This document shows positions 54,871 through 63,292 of a DNA stretch of 64,000 nt, piece by piece. The translations under genes were made by a program, and so were the position numbers. The stretch is from Enterococcus pseudoavium NBRC 100491 (GTDB taxonomy: Bacteria; Bacillota; Bacilli; Lactobacillales; Enterococcaceae), in assembly GCF_001544295.1 (NCBI RefSeq), contig NZ_BCQF01000009.1, forward strand, positions 30,379 to 94,378, written 5' to 3'. Position 1 is the first letter of the stretch. Every line of letters begins with the position of its first letter. Under the pieces are notes generated by a model. The model ran no database searches, was not told the DNA's origin, and was given only the letters and a program-made list of their open reading frames with translations.

Positions 54871-55683
54871 CTAATCCTCTAATTCATCATCAGCTAGTTC
54901 ACCTGCAACAACTGCCGCTACATGATTGCTTTGAACTTCATTTTTCTTAAAGTTTGGATTCAACTGGACATAGATCAATGCCGTAATTAATCCCACAATC
55001 CCGAAAGCAAGCAAACTGAATTCTAAATAACCGCCCATAACAAATCCAAGGTAGAAGAACGGCATCAAGTAAGCAACGCTCATCATGTTCAAGACCATCG
55101 CGTATCCGACAACTACGATAAATCCGCCTGCAACTGCCAAGCCACCCGTAATTACATCTGGGATCATATCCAACATTGTTGTTACCATCTCGGCACTAAC
55201 GAATGCTGCTACAATTGTGGCCGGAATCGCCACGCGCAATGCCTGAATAAACAAAGCACTAAAATGTAGTAAGATAATCTTATTGAAATTCGCTTTTTCT
55301 GCTTCACGATCCGCCGCATGCTGGAATGCTACTGTGATGGTCCGTGCAATAACTGTTAAAACTTGTCCTGCTGCTGCAACTGGTAATGCAATTGCGATAC
55401 CTGATTGAATATCTTGCTGGCCAACAACTACTAAAATTGTCGAAATTACACTGGCTAATGCCGAATCCGGTGATTGTGCCGCACCGATGTTCATCCAACC
55501 CAACGCAATCAATTCCAACGTTCCACCTAAAATAATTCCTGTTTGAATATCACCTAAAATCAAACCAACCATCGTACACGCGATCAATGGTCGATGTGTT
55601 TGAAATTCATCTAATACACTGCCCATCCCACACACACATGAAAAAAGAAAAATAAGTACAACCTGTAAAACTGATAATTCCAT
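54871..55683 (-). CDS. sorA: PTS sorbose transporter subunit IIC
   Basis: Membrane subunit IIC of the mannose/sorbose family, 270 residues, with MELSVLQVVLIFLFSCVCGMGSVLDEFQTHRPLIACTMVGLILGD and GWMNIGAAQSPDSALASVISTILV, both conserved in SorA/ManY. Contains the translocation pathway with IID. Follows sorB by 28 bases. Confidence 0.93.
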   Translation of the reverse strand: MELSVLQVVLIFLFSCVCGMGSVLDEFQTHRPLIACTMVGLILGDIQTGIILGGTLELIALGWMNIGAAQSPDSALASVISTILVVVGQQDIQSGIAIALPVAAAGQVLTVIARTITVAFQHAADREAEKANFNKIILLHFSALFIQALRVAIPATIVAAFVSAEMVTTMLDMIPDVITGGLAVAGGFIVVVGYAMVLNMMSVAYLMPFFYLGFVMGGYLEFSLLAFGIVGLITALIYVQLNPNFKKNEVQSNHVAAVVAGELADDELED

Positions 55684-55711
55684 TTTTGTGTCCTCCTAAT
55701 TCTGTTAGCCT

Positions 55712-56200
55712 TTAGAAACCTGCTTCTTTCAGTTTTTCTTCAAAATTTCCTTTTGGATCTGTTGCAACGACCCGTAAATCCAGTTCAACTCCTGCTTTTT
55801 CTAAACTACGAAACGCATCGACTTCCGTTTGATCAACAGACACGGCTTTAGTGACTTGTGTCCGTCCTGTTTTAAATTGCATCCCGCCAATATTGATTGA
55901 TTTGATTGGAACATTCAGTTGAACCATTTCCAAGACTTCCATAGGATTCGTGAATAAATAAAAGACCGTTTCATCCACGTATTTAGGATTGTTGTAGACT
56001 TTGACTGCTTTTTCCGGATCAACAATGTTTACTTTGATTCCTGGCGGTGCTGCTTGCTTAACTAACGTTTTGCGAATCTCATCATTCGCTACCTCTTTAC
56101 TGACAACGATAATTCTTTTGGCACCGGCTTCCTTTGCCCAAACTGTCGCAACTTGCCCGTGAATCAAACGATCATCAATTCGTGCTAATTTGATTTTCAT
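55712..56200 (-). CDS. sorB: PTS sorbose transporter subunit IIB
   Basis: Cytoplasmic phosphocarrier of the mannose/sorbose family, 162 residues. Phospho-site His14 in RIDDRLIHGQVATVWA. IVVVSKEVANDEIRKTLVKQAAPPGIK and FKTGRTQVTKAVSVD are family stretches. ATG at 56200 has GAGGAGG 9 bases upstream and begins one base after the sorF stop. Confidence 0.94.
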   Translation of the reverse strand: MKIKLARIDDRLIHGQVATVWAKEAGAKRIIVVSKEVANDEIRKTLVKQAAPPGIKVNIVDPEKAVKVYNNPKYVDETVFYLFTNPMEVLEMVQLNVPIKSINIGGMQFKTGRTQVTKAVSVDQTEVDAFRSLEKAGVELDLRVVATDPKGNFEEKLKEAGF

Positions 56201-56201
56201 C

Positions 56202-56615
56202 TTAAAAATCCTCCTCTTCCTCAATCATCTGTTGTTTAAACGCTTTCACTGTATCGCAGGGAATGCTTGTAGCATGGTTCACAATCTCTTGTAGACTTCC
56301 ACTTAGCATACTAGCTACTTCCAAAACAATCGGTAACGACATTCCTGATACAACTTCGATCTCACACTCAGGATTTTTCATTGCTACTGCACAACTGGCA
56401 TTGTACGGTGTCCCACAAAATAAATCCGTTAAAATAAGATACGATGCTGCTTCATCCTTGATTGCTGCACTAATTTTTTCTTGAACCGTGTCTAGTCCTT
56501 CTTCTTTTAAAAATTGAATCGATTCAAAATCAGACAACTCTCCAAAAATCATCTCAGCTGAATTTTTCATCTCATGTGCTAACTTTCCATGAGCAACTAA
56601 AATTACTTTATTCAT
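56202..56615 (-). CDS. sorF: PTS sorbose transporter subunit IIA
   Basis: Cytoplasmic phosphocarrier IIA, 137 residues; phospho-His9 in ILVAHGKLAHEM, then LTDLFCGTPYNASCAVAM. Receives phosphate from HPr and passes it to SorB. Unlike mannose systems, IIA and IIB are separate proteins, as usual in sorbose systems. A long intercistronic hairpin separates it from sorD. Confidence 0.93.
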   Translation of the reverse strand: MNKVILVAHGKLAHEMKNSAEMIFGELSDFESIQFLKEEGLDTVQEKISAAIKDEAASYLILTDLFCGTPYNASCAVAMKNPECEIEVVSGMSLPIVLEVASMLSGSLQEIVNHATSIPCDTVKAFKQQMIEEEEDF

Positions 56616-56645
56616 AATTCCCTCCCATTTTTTACTTATCTTCTA

Positions 56646-56682
56646 CTCTGTTGATCGTAAGTAATTTTTACGATCAACAGAG
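56646..56682. promoter_or_regulatory. Intercistronic hairpin between sorD and sorF
   Basis: Perfect 15-bp inverted repeat CTCTGTTGATCGTAA / TTACGATCAACAGAG with a 7-base loop and no T-run. Likely an mRNA processing or stability element that sets sorD apart from the PTS genes. Confidence 0.75.
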
Positions 56683-56692
56683 ATAAAATCTA

Positions 56693-57493
56693 CTATCCTC
56701 GGGTTTTCCCGCCAGCTACATTGACTGTCACACCATCGATATAACTTGAACGACCAGATACAAAGTAAGCAACTAAATCAGCGACTTCACTCAATTTTCC
56801 ATCTCTTCCCAATGGAATCGTTTTTGCATTGCTATAGCCTGCACGTAATTGTTCAACCGTAATTCCACGGGTGTAAGCCAAAGCTGTTTCATACTCAATT
56901 GTCCGTAATCCCGTTTCTTCCATAATGCCTGGTGCAATCCCTACAACACGAACACCTTTTTTACCTAATTCTTTGGCCCATGAACGAGTGAAGCTATTTA
57001 CCGCAGCTTTTGTTGCAGCATAGACACTTTGTCCTTCCGAACCTTCTAAACCACATTCAGATGACATATTGATGATGACACCATAACCTTGTCTCACCAT
57101 CACGCGGCCAACTGCTTGACCCATCAGGTAGACACCTTTTTGGTTGATCGCGATCATTTTGTTAAAAATTTGCTCGTTAATCTGGAATTTTCCACCTTCT
57201 GCCATGTCTTCATCTACTAATAATGCTGGAATATTGATACCCGCATTATTGACTACAGCATCAATTGTTTGATATTTAGAAACAGTTGCAGCCACTGTTT
57301 GTTCAACAGATTCCGGAGAAGTAACATCCGTTTGACTAAAAAATAGATTCTCATGAGCAAATGAGCCTTCTCTCAAGTCAGCATTTACGACATTGATCCC
57401 TAATTCACATAATTCTTTGACAATCGCCGCGCCAATTCCTGATGAACCCCCGGTAACTATGACTGTTTTTCCTTTTACATCTAACCAATCCAT
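56693..57493 (-). CDS. sorD: Sorbitol-6-phosphate 2-dehydrogenase
   Basis: Short-chain dehydrogenase that oxidises D-glucitol-6-phosphate to fructose-6-phosphate. TGGSSGIGAAIVKEL (NAD loop), NNAGIN, catalytic Ser in NMSSECG and YAATKAAV (Tyr/Lys). The IAPGIMEETGLRTIEYETALAYTRGITVEQLRAGY insertion is typical of SorD-type enzymes. 266 residues. First structural gene of the sor operon, after the CcpA-type promoter region. Confidence 0.92.
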   Translation of the reverse strand: MDWLDVKGKTVIVTGGSSGIGAAIVKELCELGINVVNADLREGSFAHENLFFSQTDVTSPESVEQTVAATVSKYQTIDAVVNNAGINIPALLVDEDMAEGGKFQINEQIFNKMIAINQKGVYLMGQAVGRVMVRQGYGVIINMSSECGLEGSEGQSVYAATKAAVNSFTRSWAKELGKKGVRVVGIAPGIMEETGLRTIEYETALAYTRGITVEQLRAGYSNAKTIPLGRDGKLSEVADLVAYFVSGRSSYIDGVTVNVAGGKTRG

Positions 57494-57508
57494 TGTGAAC
57501 GCTCCTTT

Positions 57509-57540
57509 TTAACATTTGTGATTTGGATTTAACATTTGTT
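57509..57540. promoter_or_regulatory. SorC operator candidates (direct repeat)
   Basis: TTTAACATTTGTGAT and TTTAACATTTGTTGT, 20 bases apart, just after the sor transcription start. The ACATTTGTGA core recurs as the palindrome TCACATTTGTGA before sorC (58773-58784). Confidence 0.62.
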
Positions 57541-57548
57541 GTACCTTT

Positions 57549-57577
57549 ATATTAACTGCACAAGAAAACGTTGTCAA
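57549..57577 (-). promoter_or_regulatory. sor operon promoter with overlapping cre site
   Basis: Minus strand TTGACA (57577-57572), 17-base spacer, TAATAT (57554-57549). A cre-like sequence AAGAAAACGTTGTCAA (57562-57577, plus strand) fits the CcpA consensus at 14 of 16 positions and covers the -35 box. Confidence 0.82.
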
Positions 57578-57618
57578 TAACTTTTTTCAACTTTTTTAAA
57601 ACCAAATCACAAAAGTGC

Positions 57619-57662
57619 AAAAAGAGCAACTATAGTCAATTTTGACCACAGCTGCTCTTTTT
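57619..57662. terminator. Second insulator hairpin upstream of sorD
   Basis: 19-bp stem (AAAAAGAGCA... / ...TGCTCTTTTT, with three GU pairs) and a 6-base loop, A-run and T-run on either side. Together with the sorC terminator it blocks read-through into the sor promoter. Confidence 0.78.
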
Positions 57663-57751
57663 AGATTTTTCATTTCCTATTTATCGGAAGAAAAACAAGC
57701 GCTAATCTTTTACGCCATCTCGTTTTAAGCAAGTTTCTCCCCTATTGAAGA

Positions 57752-57781
57752 CAAAAAAAAGACAAGCATGTTAGCTTGTCT
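57752..57781 (-). terminator. sorC terminator
   Basis: Minus strand GACAAGC / GCTTGTC stem with a 6-base loop, then T8. Confidence 0.9.
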
Positions 57782-57807
57782 ACATTTTTATAACGTAGGA
57801 GATCTTC

Positions 57808-58755
57808 CTATTTTTTCAACACTTCTCGGGCTGTCTCTTCAGTTGTGACTAATACATTGATATAACGTCCCTTTAATGCACTAGCTATCGCATCTGCTTT
57901 ATCAACAGCTTCGGCCACCCCAATCCGGTGAGGTGTCCGTTTCAAATCATCAATATCGATTCCGATCAAGCGAGCATCTAACGTATTATCAATGTGTTCG
58001 CCCTCAATATTATAAAAGCGAGAAACCACGTCACCCACGACTTTTTTGCCTTCTAAATAGGCCAACACATCTTCACCATAGAACTGTTTCCAGCTCTCGC
58101 TGGCTTTCAAGGTGGGTGAACCGATCCCTAAGATCGCAATATCAATCTTGCGCCAATAATCAATCAATTCTTGGTTGAATTCATTTTCCATCAAAGCCTT
58201 CTTCAGTGCGACTGTTTCAGGAAAAGCTGGCGAATCAATCAACAATGCCCGCCCGTTCAGTTTCTTCGATGCTTCATATGTGATCGTGTTGACATGATAG
58301 TCACTGATCAGTCTTCCAGATGGACCACCAATCATCGGCACGCACAAAATGTTTTCTACACCATAATTAACCAATCCTTCAGGAATCGCCGACATGGTTT
58401 CCCCCCATGAAAAACCAAAAATCATCCCATCCTTGATAATTTCTTTCAGGTATTCAGCGACTCCTTGTGCTAACAATTTGTCCTTTTGTGTCCGACTTAG
58501 ATCAGCACCTGCTTGTACAATGATTGCTTTTTCTAGGTCAAATTTTTCCTGCAGCTCTTTTTCAATGTTGTAAGTTCCTGCCTTATCATAATTGATAGAA
58601 ATATTCACAATTCCTTCGTTACGGGAACGTTTCAATAAGCGACTGATCGTGCTACGATGAATATTCAATTCTTTCGAGATTTGACTTTGATTTTTATCTT
58701 CTTGATAATACATTTCAGCAATGCGCACCAATAATTTATCTTCTTCTTTTTGCAT
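57808..58755 (-). CDS. sorC: SorC-family sugar-responsive regulator
   Basis: 315 residues: N-terminal helix-turn-helix YYQEDKNQSQISKELNIHRSTISRLLKRSRNEGIV, then the SorC/DeoR-type sugar-phosphate-binding domain (GFSWGETMSAIP, NILCVPMIGGPSG, DIAILGIGSP). Activates or represses the sor operon in response to sorbose. ATG at 58755 has GAGGAGGG upstream. Its own promoter and a palindrome TCACATTTGTGA lie just upstream, pointing to autoregulation. Confidence 0.92.
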   Translation of the reverse strand: MQKEEDKLLVRIAEMYYQEDKNQSQISKELNIHRSTISRLLKRSRNEGIVNISINYDKAGTYNIEKELQEKFDLEKAIIVQAGADLSRTQKDKLLAQGVAEYLKEIIKDGMIFGFSWGETMSAIPEGLVNYGVENILCVPMIGGPSGRLISDYHVNTITYEASKKLNGRALLIDSPAFPETVALKKALMENEFNQELIDYWRKIDIAILGIGSPTLKASESWKQFYGEDVLAYLEGKKVVGDVVSRFYNIEGEHIDNTLDARLIGIDIDDLKRTPHRIGVAEAVDKADAIASALKGRYINVLVTTEETAREVLKK

Positions 58756-58772
58756 AAACCTGCCCTCCTCCA

Positions 58773-58784
58773 TCACATTTGTGA
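58773..58784. promoter_or_regulatory. Palindromic SorC operator candidate
   Basis: TCACATTTGTGA, between the sorC promoter and ATG; same core as the repeats at 57509-57540. Confidence 0.6.
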
Positions 58785-58802
58785 AAAACATGAGTCAATG
58801 TG

Positions 58803-58832
58803 ATTATAGCCTTTCTATGACTCATCTTGCAA
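58803..58832 (-). promoter_or_regulatory. sorC promoter
   Basis: Minus strand TTGCAA (58832-58827), 18-base spacer, TATAAT (58808-58803). Confidence 0.75.
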
Positions 58833-58847
58833 GACATTTCCCTTATG

Positions 58848-58950
58848 AAAAAAGGAGAGGGGACAAAAGTCTTGCCACCCCTCCTTTTTTCGGATAAACG
58901 GTGTTCCAAAAATAACTTCTTCGGAAATAAGCCACTTTTTTCACAACCTC
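58848..58950 (-). repeat. Dispersed repeat family I, copy D
   Basis: Minus strand: GAGGTTGTGAAAAAAGTGG, TTATTTCCGAAGAAG, TTTTTGGAACACCGTTTATCCG, then hairpin GGAGGGGTGGCAAGAC / TTTTGTCCCCTCTCC followed by T6. Compared with copy C it lacks about 20 internal bases. Starts 8 bases after the methyltransferase stop and serves as its terminator. Confidence 0.87.
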
Positions 58951-58958
58951 AAACATCC

Positions 58959-59558
58959 CTACTCTTTCTCACTGCGAATAATATAATAACCCTTATCTTT
59001 GGCTACAATCTCTGCATTGCCGAAGACTTCTTCCATTTTGCTTTTTGCACTAGGTGCCCCTTGTTTCTTTTGGATCACGATGGTTAATGTGCCACCAACC
59101 TTTAATAAAGGCGCCGCATCGCTCAAAATTTGGTGAACCACTTTTTTTCCAGCTCGAATTGGCGGATTACTGATGATCGCCGCATATTCGGCTTGATGTA
59201 AGGTTTCATAGATATTTGATTGATGGATATCCGCTGAAATGCCGTTGCGTTTGGCATTTCCCTGCGCCAACTCTACCGCACGATTATTCACATCGATCAT
59301 TTCAACCGGATGACCGGTCTGATAAGCCAATGCCAGACCGATTGGACCATAGCCACAACCGACATCTAATAGTGTTCCTTCCGGTATATTTGCTGCATCA
59401 AAATGTTCGATCAACACTCGTGAGCCGTAATCCACCGTATCGCGGGAAAAAACGCCGCTGTCAGTCATGAATTGAAATGTTTTACCTGCCAATTCAAACG
59501 ACCATTGATGCAAGTCGTGAGCTGTCTCAGGATTTTCGGAATAATAATGATTTGCCAT
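58959..59558 (-). CDS. RsmC-like class I SAM-dependent methyltransferase
   Basis: 199 residues. SAM-binding LLDVGCGYGPIGLALA (about residues 63-78), acidic loop MIDVNNRAVELA, and catalytic NPPIRAGK, the N2-guanine methyltransferase motif. Matches the YbxB/RsmC C-terminal domain, the family that methylates 16S rRNA G1207. Gene lies 4 bases after the GDSL hydrolase stop, same strand. Confidence 0.88.
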   Translation of the reverse strand: MANHYYSENPETAHDLHQWSFELAGKTFQFMTDSGVFSRDTVDYGSRVLIEHFDAANIPEGTLLDVGCGYGPIGLALAYQTGHPVEMIDVNNRAVELAQGNAKRNGISADIHQSNIYETLHQAEYAAIISNPPIRAGKKVVHQILSDAAPLLKVGGTLTIVIQKKQGAPSAKSKMEEVFGNAEIVAKDKGYYIIRSEKE

Positions 59559-59562
59559 GTTC

Positions 59563-60144
59563 TTACCCTTCTGCTAGTAATATTTCTTTGATATCGCGTG
59601 CAATCAAGGCGCCTAAGAAATGGTACCCCTCTTTTGAAGGATGAATCCCATCAGCCTGCTGCACAAACTCATTTGGTTTTGGATAGACGGTCATATGATG
59701 GTACAGATCAATTACGTTGACACCTGATTCTGCCGCCACCATTTTCGCTTTCTGCGCGAAGAGTTGTTGACGGTCATTGTCACCCTTTGGATAAATGTCT
59801 GTATTGATATAGCCCGTAGTTAATAAGATAACTTTTGACGCATCGAAGGATTCGATGATCTCTTTGAGGTTTTCGCCAAATGTTTCCAGTGAATCCCCCT
59901 GTTTCAATGAATCATTGGTCCCAAACGAAATGACCACAAAGTCACCTTCTGCCTCCACTGCTTCATCGATTCGCGCCAATCCGTCAGAAGAAGTTTCACC
60001 CCGCTTAGCAAATTTGACTATCCGATAGCCGGGAAAACCCATTTCCGTCAACTCAGCAAGAATATACTTATCTAAAATATCGCTAGTCTCGCCATTCATC
60101 ACACCAGCCAATAAACTGTCGCCGAATAAAACGATCTCTTTCAT
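59563..60144 (-). CDS. SGNH/GDSL-family hydrolase
   Basis: 193 residues, cytoplasmic (no signal peptide). Block I FGDSLLAG with Ser10, block III FGTNDSLKQGD and block V DGIHPSKEGY with the Asp/His pair complete the SGNH site. Probably an esterase on small acyl or acetyl substrates. Coupled with the methyltransferase gene that follows 4 bases later. Substrate unknown. Confidence 0.88.
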   Translation of the reverse strand: MKEIVLFGDSLLAGVMNGETSDILDKYILAELTEMGFPGYRIVKFAKRGETSSDGLARIDEAVEAEGDFVVISFGTNDSLKQGDSLETFGENLKEIIESFDASKVILLTTGYINTDIYPKGDNDRQQLFAQKAKMVAAESGVNVIDLYHHMTVYPKPNEFVQQADGIHPSKEGYHFLGALIARDIKEILLAEG

Positions 60145-60609
60145 ACCTTCATCCTCCTCGCAATTCTATCGATTCTATCATAGCACGAAACATCGAATTT
60201 ATTTAGACAAATAGCATCCGCCAAATAAGGAAATAATTGTCATACTAGCCATTTTCCGTTTGATTCTCTCTTTTTCTTAACATCCGCCTAGTTTTTATCT
60301 TCAGAACTAAAAAAACAATGAAACTCCTACCGTTCTGATAGCTTTTTTACATTTTTATCGGATAGAATGGCTTATAGCCTTTTTTTGAAAGGAAAATATC
60401 CGGATTTCTTAGACCTAGCATACTTTCTACTGCTGATTTTATGGTAAAATAGGCGCAGTTGCCAGTTTTTCTTTCCCTTTTTTTGTGTGTCTTTGCTTGC
60501 ATTCTTGGTGAAGACGAGCGTAATTTGAAAAATGGGTTACGGCATGAACATCCGAATCATTTTTCGATTTTTGAGAAATGATTACCTTAATATGAATAAG
60601 GAGGTTCCT
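60145..60609. other. Divergent region upstream of coaA
   Basis: 465 bases. An extended -10 TGGTAAAAT near 60440-60448 is the best coaA promoter candidate. Between it and the ribosome binding site is an inverted repeat AATCATTT / AAATGATT (about 60559-60587), a possible leader hairpin. The left half is AT-rich and holds no gene or clear element. Confidence 0.45.
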
Positions 60610-61533
60610 ATGAACGAAAGAGGGAACTATTTTCAAATTTCCCGCGACCAGTGGCAGGACTTTTATACACAGGGAAATACGCCGCTAACTCAAACGGAGT
60701 TAGATAATATCAAAAGTTTGAACGACCGAATCTCGATGAAAGATGTGGCCGATGTTTATGTACCTTTATGTCACTTGATCCATCTATATATGAAAGATTT
60801 TGAATCGTTGACTTTAAGCAAAGGCCTGTTTCTCCATCGCTACGTGAAGATGCCACCATTTATTATCGGAATCGCCGGTAGTGTGGCCGTCGGAAAAAGT
60901 ACCACCGCTCGTTTATTGCAGACCTTGTTAGACCGTTTATTCAAACATCAAAACGTCCAATTAATCACCACTGACGGTTTCTTATATCCCAATGCCATCT
61001 TAGAGGAACGTGGGCTCATGGATCGGAAAGGCTTTCCCGAAAGTTATGACATGGAAAAGTTGATCGATGTTCTAAACGAAGTAAAATCCGGCAAAGAAAA
61101 TATTCCGATTCCAAAATATTCCCATGATGTCTATGATATCGTGGAAGGTGAATATGAAACCATCGACTCGCCAGATATTTTAATCGTGGAAGGGATCAAT
61201 ACTTTGCAACTGCCCGCCAACCAACAAATCTACGTCAGCGACTTTTTCGATTTGTCGATTTTTGTTGATGCTGATCCTAATCTGATTGAAAAATGGTATT
61301 TAGAACGGTTTGAATCCTTACTAGATACGGCCTTTAAAGATCCAGACAATTATTATTACGACTATGCTGTCGGTGATCGCCAAGCAGCTTTAGCGATGGC
61401 GGAAGATGTTTGGAAAAATGTCAATTTGAAGAATCTGGAAGAGTATATCTTGCCAACCAGAGGCCGAGCTGATATTATCTTGCACAAGGCAAAACATCAT
61501 ATCATTGATGAAATCTATTTACGTAAATACTAG
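60610..61533 (+). CDS. coaA: Type I pantothenate kinase
   Basis: First step of CoA synthesis from pantothenate. 307 residues; P-loop GSVAVGKSTTA at about residues 90-100, TTDGFLYPNAILEERGLMDRKGFPESYD, and the FVDADPNLIEKWYLERF segment are CoaA (type I) signatures. ATG at 60610 has AAGGAGG upstream; an in-frame TTG far upstream is not supported. Confidence 0.96.
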   Translation: MNERGNYFQISRDQWQDFYTQGNTPLTQTELDNIKSLNDRISMKDVADVYVPLCHLIHLYMKDFESLTLSKGLFLHRYVKMPPFIIGIAGSVAVGKSTTARLLQTLLDRLFKHQNVQLITTDGFLYPNAILEERGLMDRKGFPESYDMEKLIDVLNEVKSGKENIPIPKYSHDVYDIVEGEYETIDSPDILIVEGINTLQLPANQQIYVSDFFDLSIFVDADPNLIEKWYLERFESLLDTAFKDPDNYYYDYAVGDRQAALAMAEDVWKNVNLKNLEEYILPTRGRADIILHKAKHHIIDEIYLRKY

Positions 61534-61540
61534 CTTATAA

Positions 61541-61563
61541 AGAAAGCTTGCTTTCTTTTATAA
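61541..61563 (+). terminator. Hairpin between coaA and guaA
   Basis: AAAGAAAGC / GCTTTCTTT stem, loop of two or four bases, followed by TATAATAAA. Probably a weak terminator of coaA; TATAAT at its end might serve as -10 for guaA, but no -35 is evident. Confidence 0.5.
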
Positions 61564-61588
61564 TAAAACTTGAAAAGGGGTAATAATT

Positions 61589-63157
61589 GTGACAAACGTT
61601 TCTACCGAAATGACCAACGTAGAAAAAATCATCGTACTTGATTATGGTAGTCAATATAACCAATTAATCACTCGTCGTATCCGTGAATTCGGTGTCTTCT
61701 CAGAACTAATGAGTCACCGCATCACTGCTGAAGAAGTCAAAGCCATCAATCCAAAGGGAATCATTCTTTCTGGCGGACCAAATAGTGTCTATGACGAAGG
61801 AGCCTTCTCCATCGATCCAAAAATCTTTGAATTAGGGATTCCAATCTTAGGAATCTGTTACGGCATGCAGCTGATCACATATAACTTAGGCGGAAAAGTC
61901 GAACCTGCCAAAAACCGTGAATACGGTCAAGCAACCTTGGAAGTCATCTCTGATGATGCCGTCCTATTTGCTGGCACACCAAAAGAACAGACCGTTTGGA
62001 TGAGCCACGGCGACTTAGTCACTCAAGTGCCAGAAGGCTTCGAAAAAGTCGGCACCAGCAAAGACTGCCCGATCGCAGCGATCCAAGATACAACTCGTAA
62101 CTTCTACGGAATCCAATTCCACGCAGAAGTTCGCCATTCTGAATACGGCAACGAGTTATTACGTCACTTTGCCCTAGATGTCTGCCAATGTAAAGGCGAC
62201 TGGACGATGGATAACTTCATCGATATGCAAGTCGCAAAAATCCGCGAACAAGTCGGCGATAAAAAAGTCTTACTAGGCCTATCAGGCGGTGTAGACTCCT
62301 CTGTCGTAGGTGTACTTTTACAAAAAGCGATCGGCGATCAATTAACTTCAATCTTCGTTGACCACGGTCTATTACGTAAAAACGAAGGCGAACAAGTCAT
62401 GGAAGCTCTTGGCGGCAAATTCGGCTTGAACATCATCAAAGTCGATGCCAAAGACCGTTTCTTAGATAAATTAGCCGGCGTTTCTGACCCAGAGAAAAAA
62501 CGCAAAATCATCGGAAACGAATTCGTTTACCTATTCGACGATGAAGCTACCAAACTTGCTGGCCAAAAAGGCATCTCATTCTTAGCCCAAGGTACGCTTT
62601 ATACCGACGTAATCGAATCTGGCACCGAAACCGCTCAAACCATCAAATCTCACCATAACGTTGGTGGATTACCAGAAGATATGCAGTTCGAATTGATTGA
62701 ACCATTAAATACTCTATTCAAAGACGAAGTCCGCGAATTAGGAACACAGCTTGGCATGCCTGACTCCATCGTATGGCGCCAACCATTCCCAGGACCAGGT
62801 CTAGGTATCCGTGTCCTTGGTGAAATCACCGAAGAAAAACTAGAAATCGTCCGCGAATCAGACGCGATCTTGCGTGAAGAAATCGCCAACGCCGGTCTTG
62901 ACCGCGACATCTGGCAATACTTCACTGTCCTACCTGGCATCCGTTCAGTCGGTGTGATGGGCGACGGCCGTACCTACGACTACACAGTCGGTATCCGCGC
63001 AGTCACTTCCATCGACGGTATGACCGCAGACTTCGCACGTATCCCATGGGATGTCTTGCAAAAGATCTCTGTTCGGATCGTCAATGAAGTCGCTCATGTG
63101 AACCGGATCGTGTATGATATTACATCTAAGCCACCAGCAACTGTGGAGTGGGAATAG
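61589..63157 (+). CDS. guaA: GMP synthase (glutamine-hydrolysing)
   Basis: Converts XMP to GMP. Glutaminase domain with Cys90 in LGICYGMQL and His/Glu in QFHAEV; the ATP-pyrophosphatase domain starts at [19 protein letters not shown]-terminal dimer domain ends in [12 protein letters not shown]. 522 residues. GTG start with AAAGGGG 8 bases upstream; an ATG seven codons later is an alternative. No guanine riboswitch is seen in the short leader. The 3' end of guaA is a known integration site for genomic islands in several bacteria. Confidence 0.98.
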   Translation: MTNVSTEMTNVEKIIVLDYGSQYNQLITRRIREFGVFSELMSHRITAEEVKAINPKGIILSGGPNSVYDEGAFSIDPKIFELGIPILGICYGMQLITYNLGGKVEPAKNREYGQATLEVISDDAVLFAGTPKEQTVWMSHGDLVTQVPEGFEKVGTSKDCPIAAIQDTTRNFYGIQFHAEVRHSEYGNELLRHFALDVCQCKGDWTMDNFIDMQVAKIREQVGDKKVLLGLSGGVDSSVVGVLLQKAIGDQLTSIFVDHGLLRKNEGEQVMEALGGKFGLNIIKVDAKDRFLDKLAGVSDPEKKRKIIGNEFVYLFDDEATKLAGQKGISFLAQGTLYTDVIESGTETAQTIKSHHNVGGLPEDMQFELIEPLNTLFKDEVRELGTQLGMPDSIVWRQPFPGPGLGIRVLGEITEEKLEIVRESDAILREEIANAGLDRDIWQYFTVLPGIRSVGVMGDGRTYDYTVGIRAVTSIDGMTADFARIPWDVLQKISVRIVNEVAHVNRIVYDITSKPPATVEWE

Positions 63158-63253
63158 CCTACAAACACAAATTGGCTTGTTTATGCGGATTTGACGGCTT
63201 TCTGATTATTGTAAAAGGGATAAAATTGATTAAAAAATAAATAGTTCCCCGCC

Positions 63254-63284
63254 AAAAACCCCGCCAAGATTTTTCTTAGCGGGG
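63254..63284. terminator. Terminator after the AT-rich gene
   Basis: CCCCGCCAAGA / TCTTAGCGGGG stem with one mismatch; T5 on the minus-strand side. Also stands at the convergent end of guaA. Confidence 0.8.
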
Positions 63285-63292
63285 TGATTTCT

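Larger units (their letters stand above)
57494..57807. other. Control region between sorC and sorD
   Basis: 314 bases containing, from right to left on the minus strand: the sorC terminator (57752-57781), a second long hairpin terminator (57619-57662), the sor promoter with cre site (57549-57577), and two repeated SorC operator candidates (57509-57540). No gene. Confidence 0.7.

Noticed and set aside
61534..61588. Guanine riboswitch before guaA
   Set aside because: Only 55 bases separate coaA from guaA, too short for a purine aptamer, and no conserved TATAATC..junction is present.
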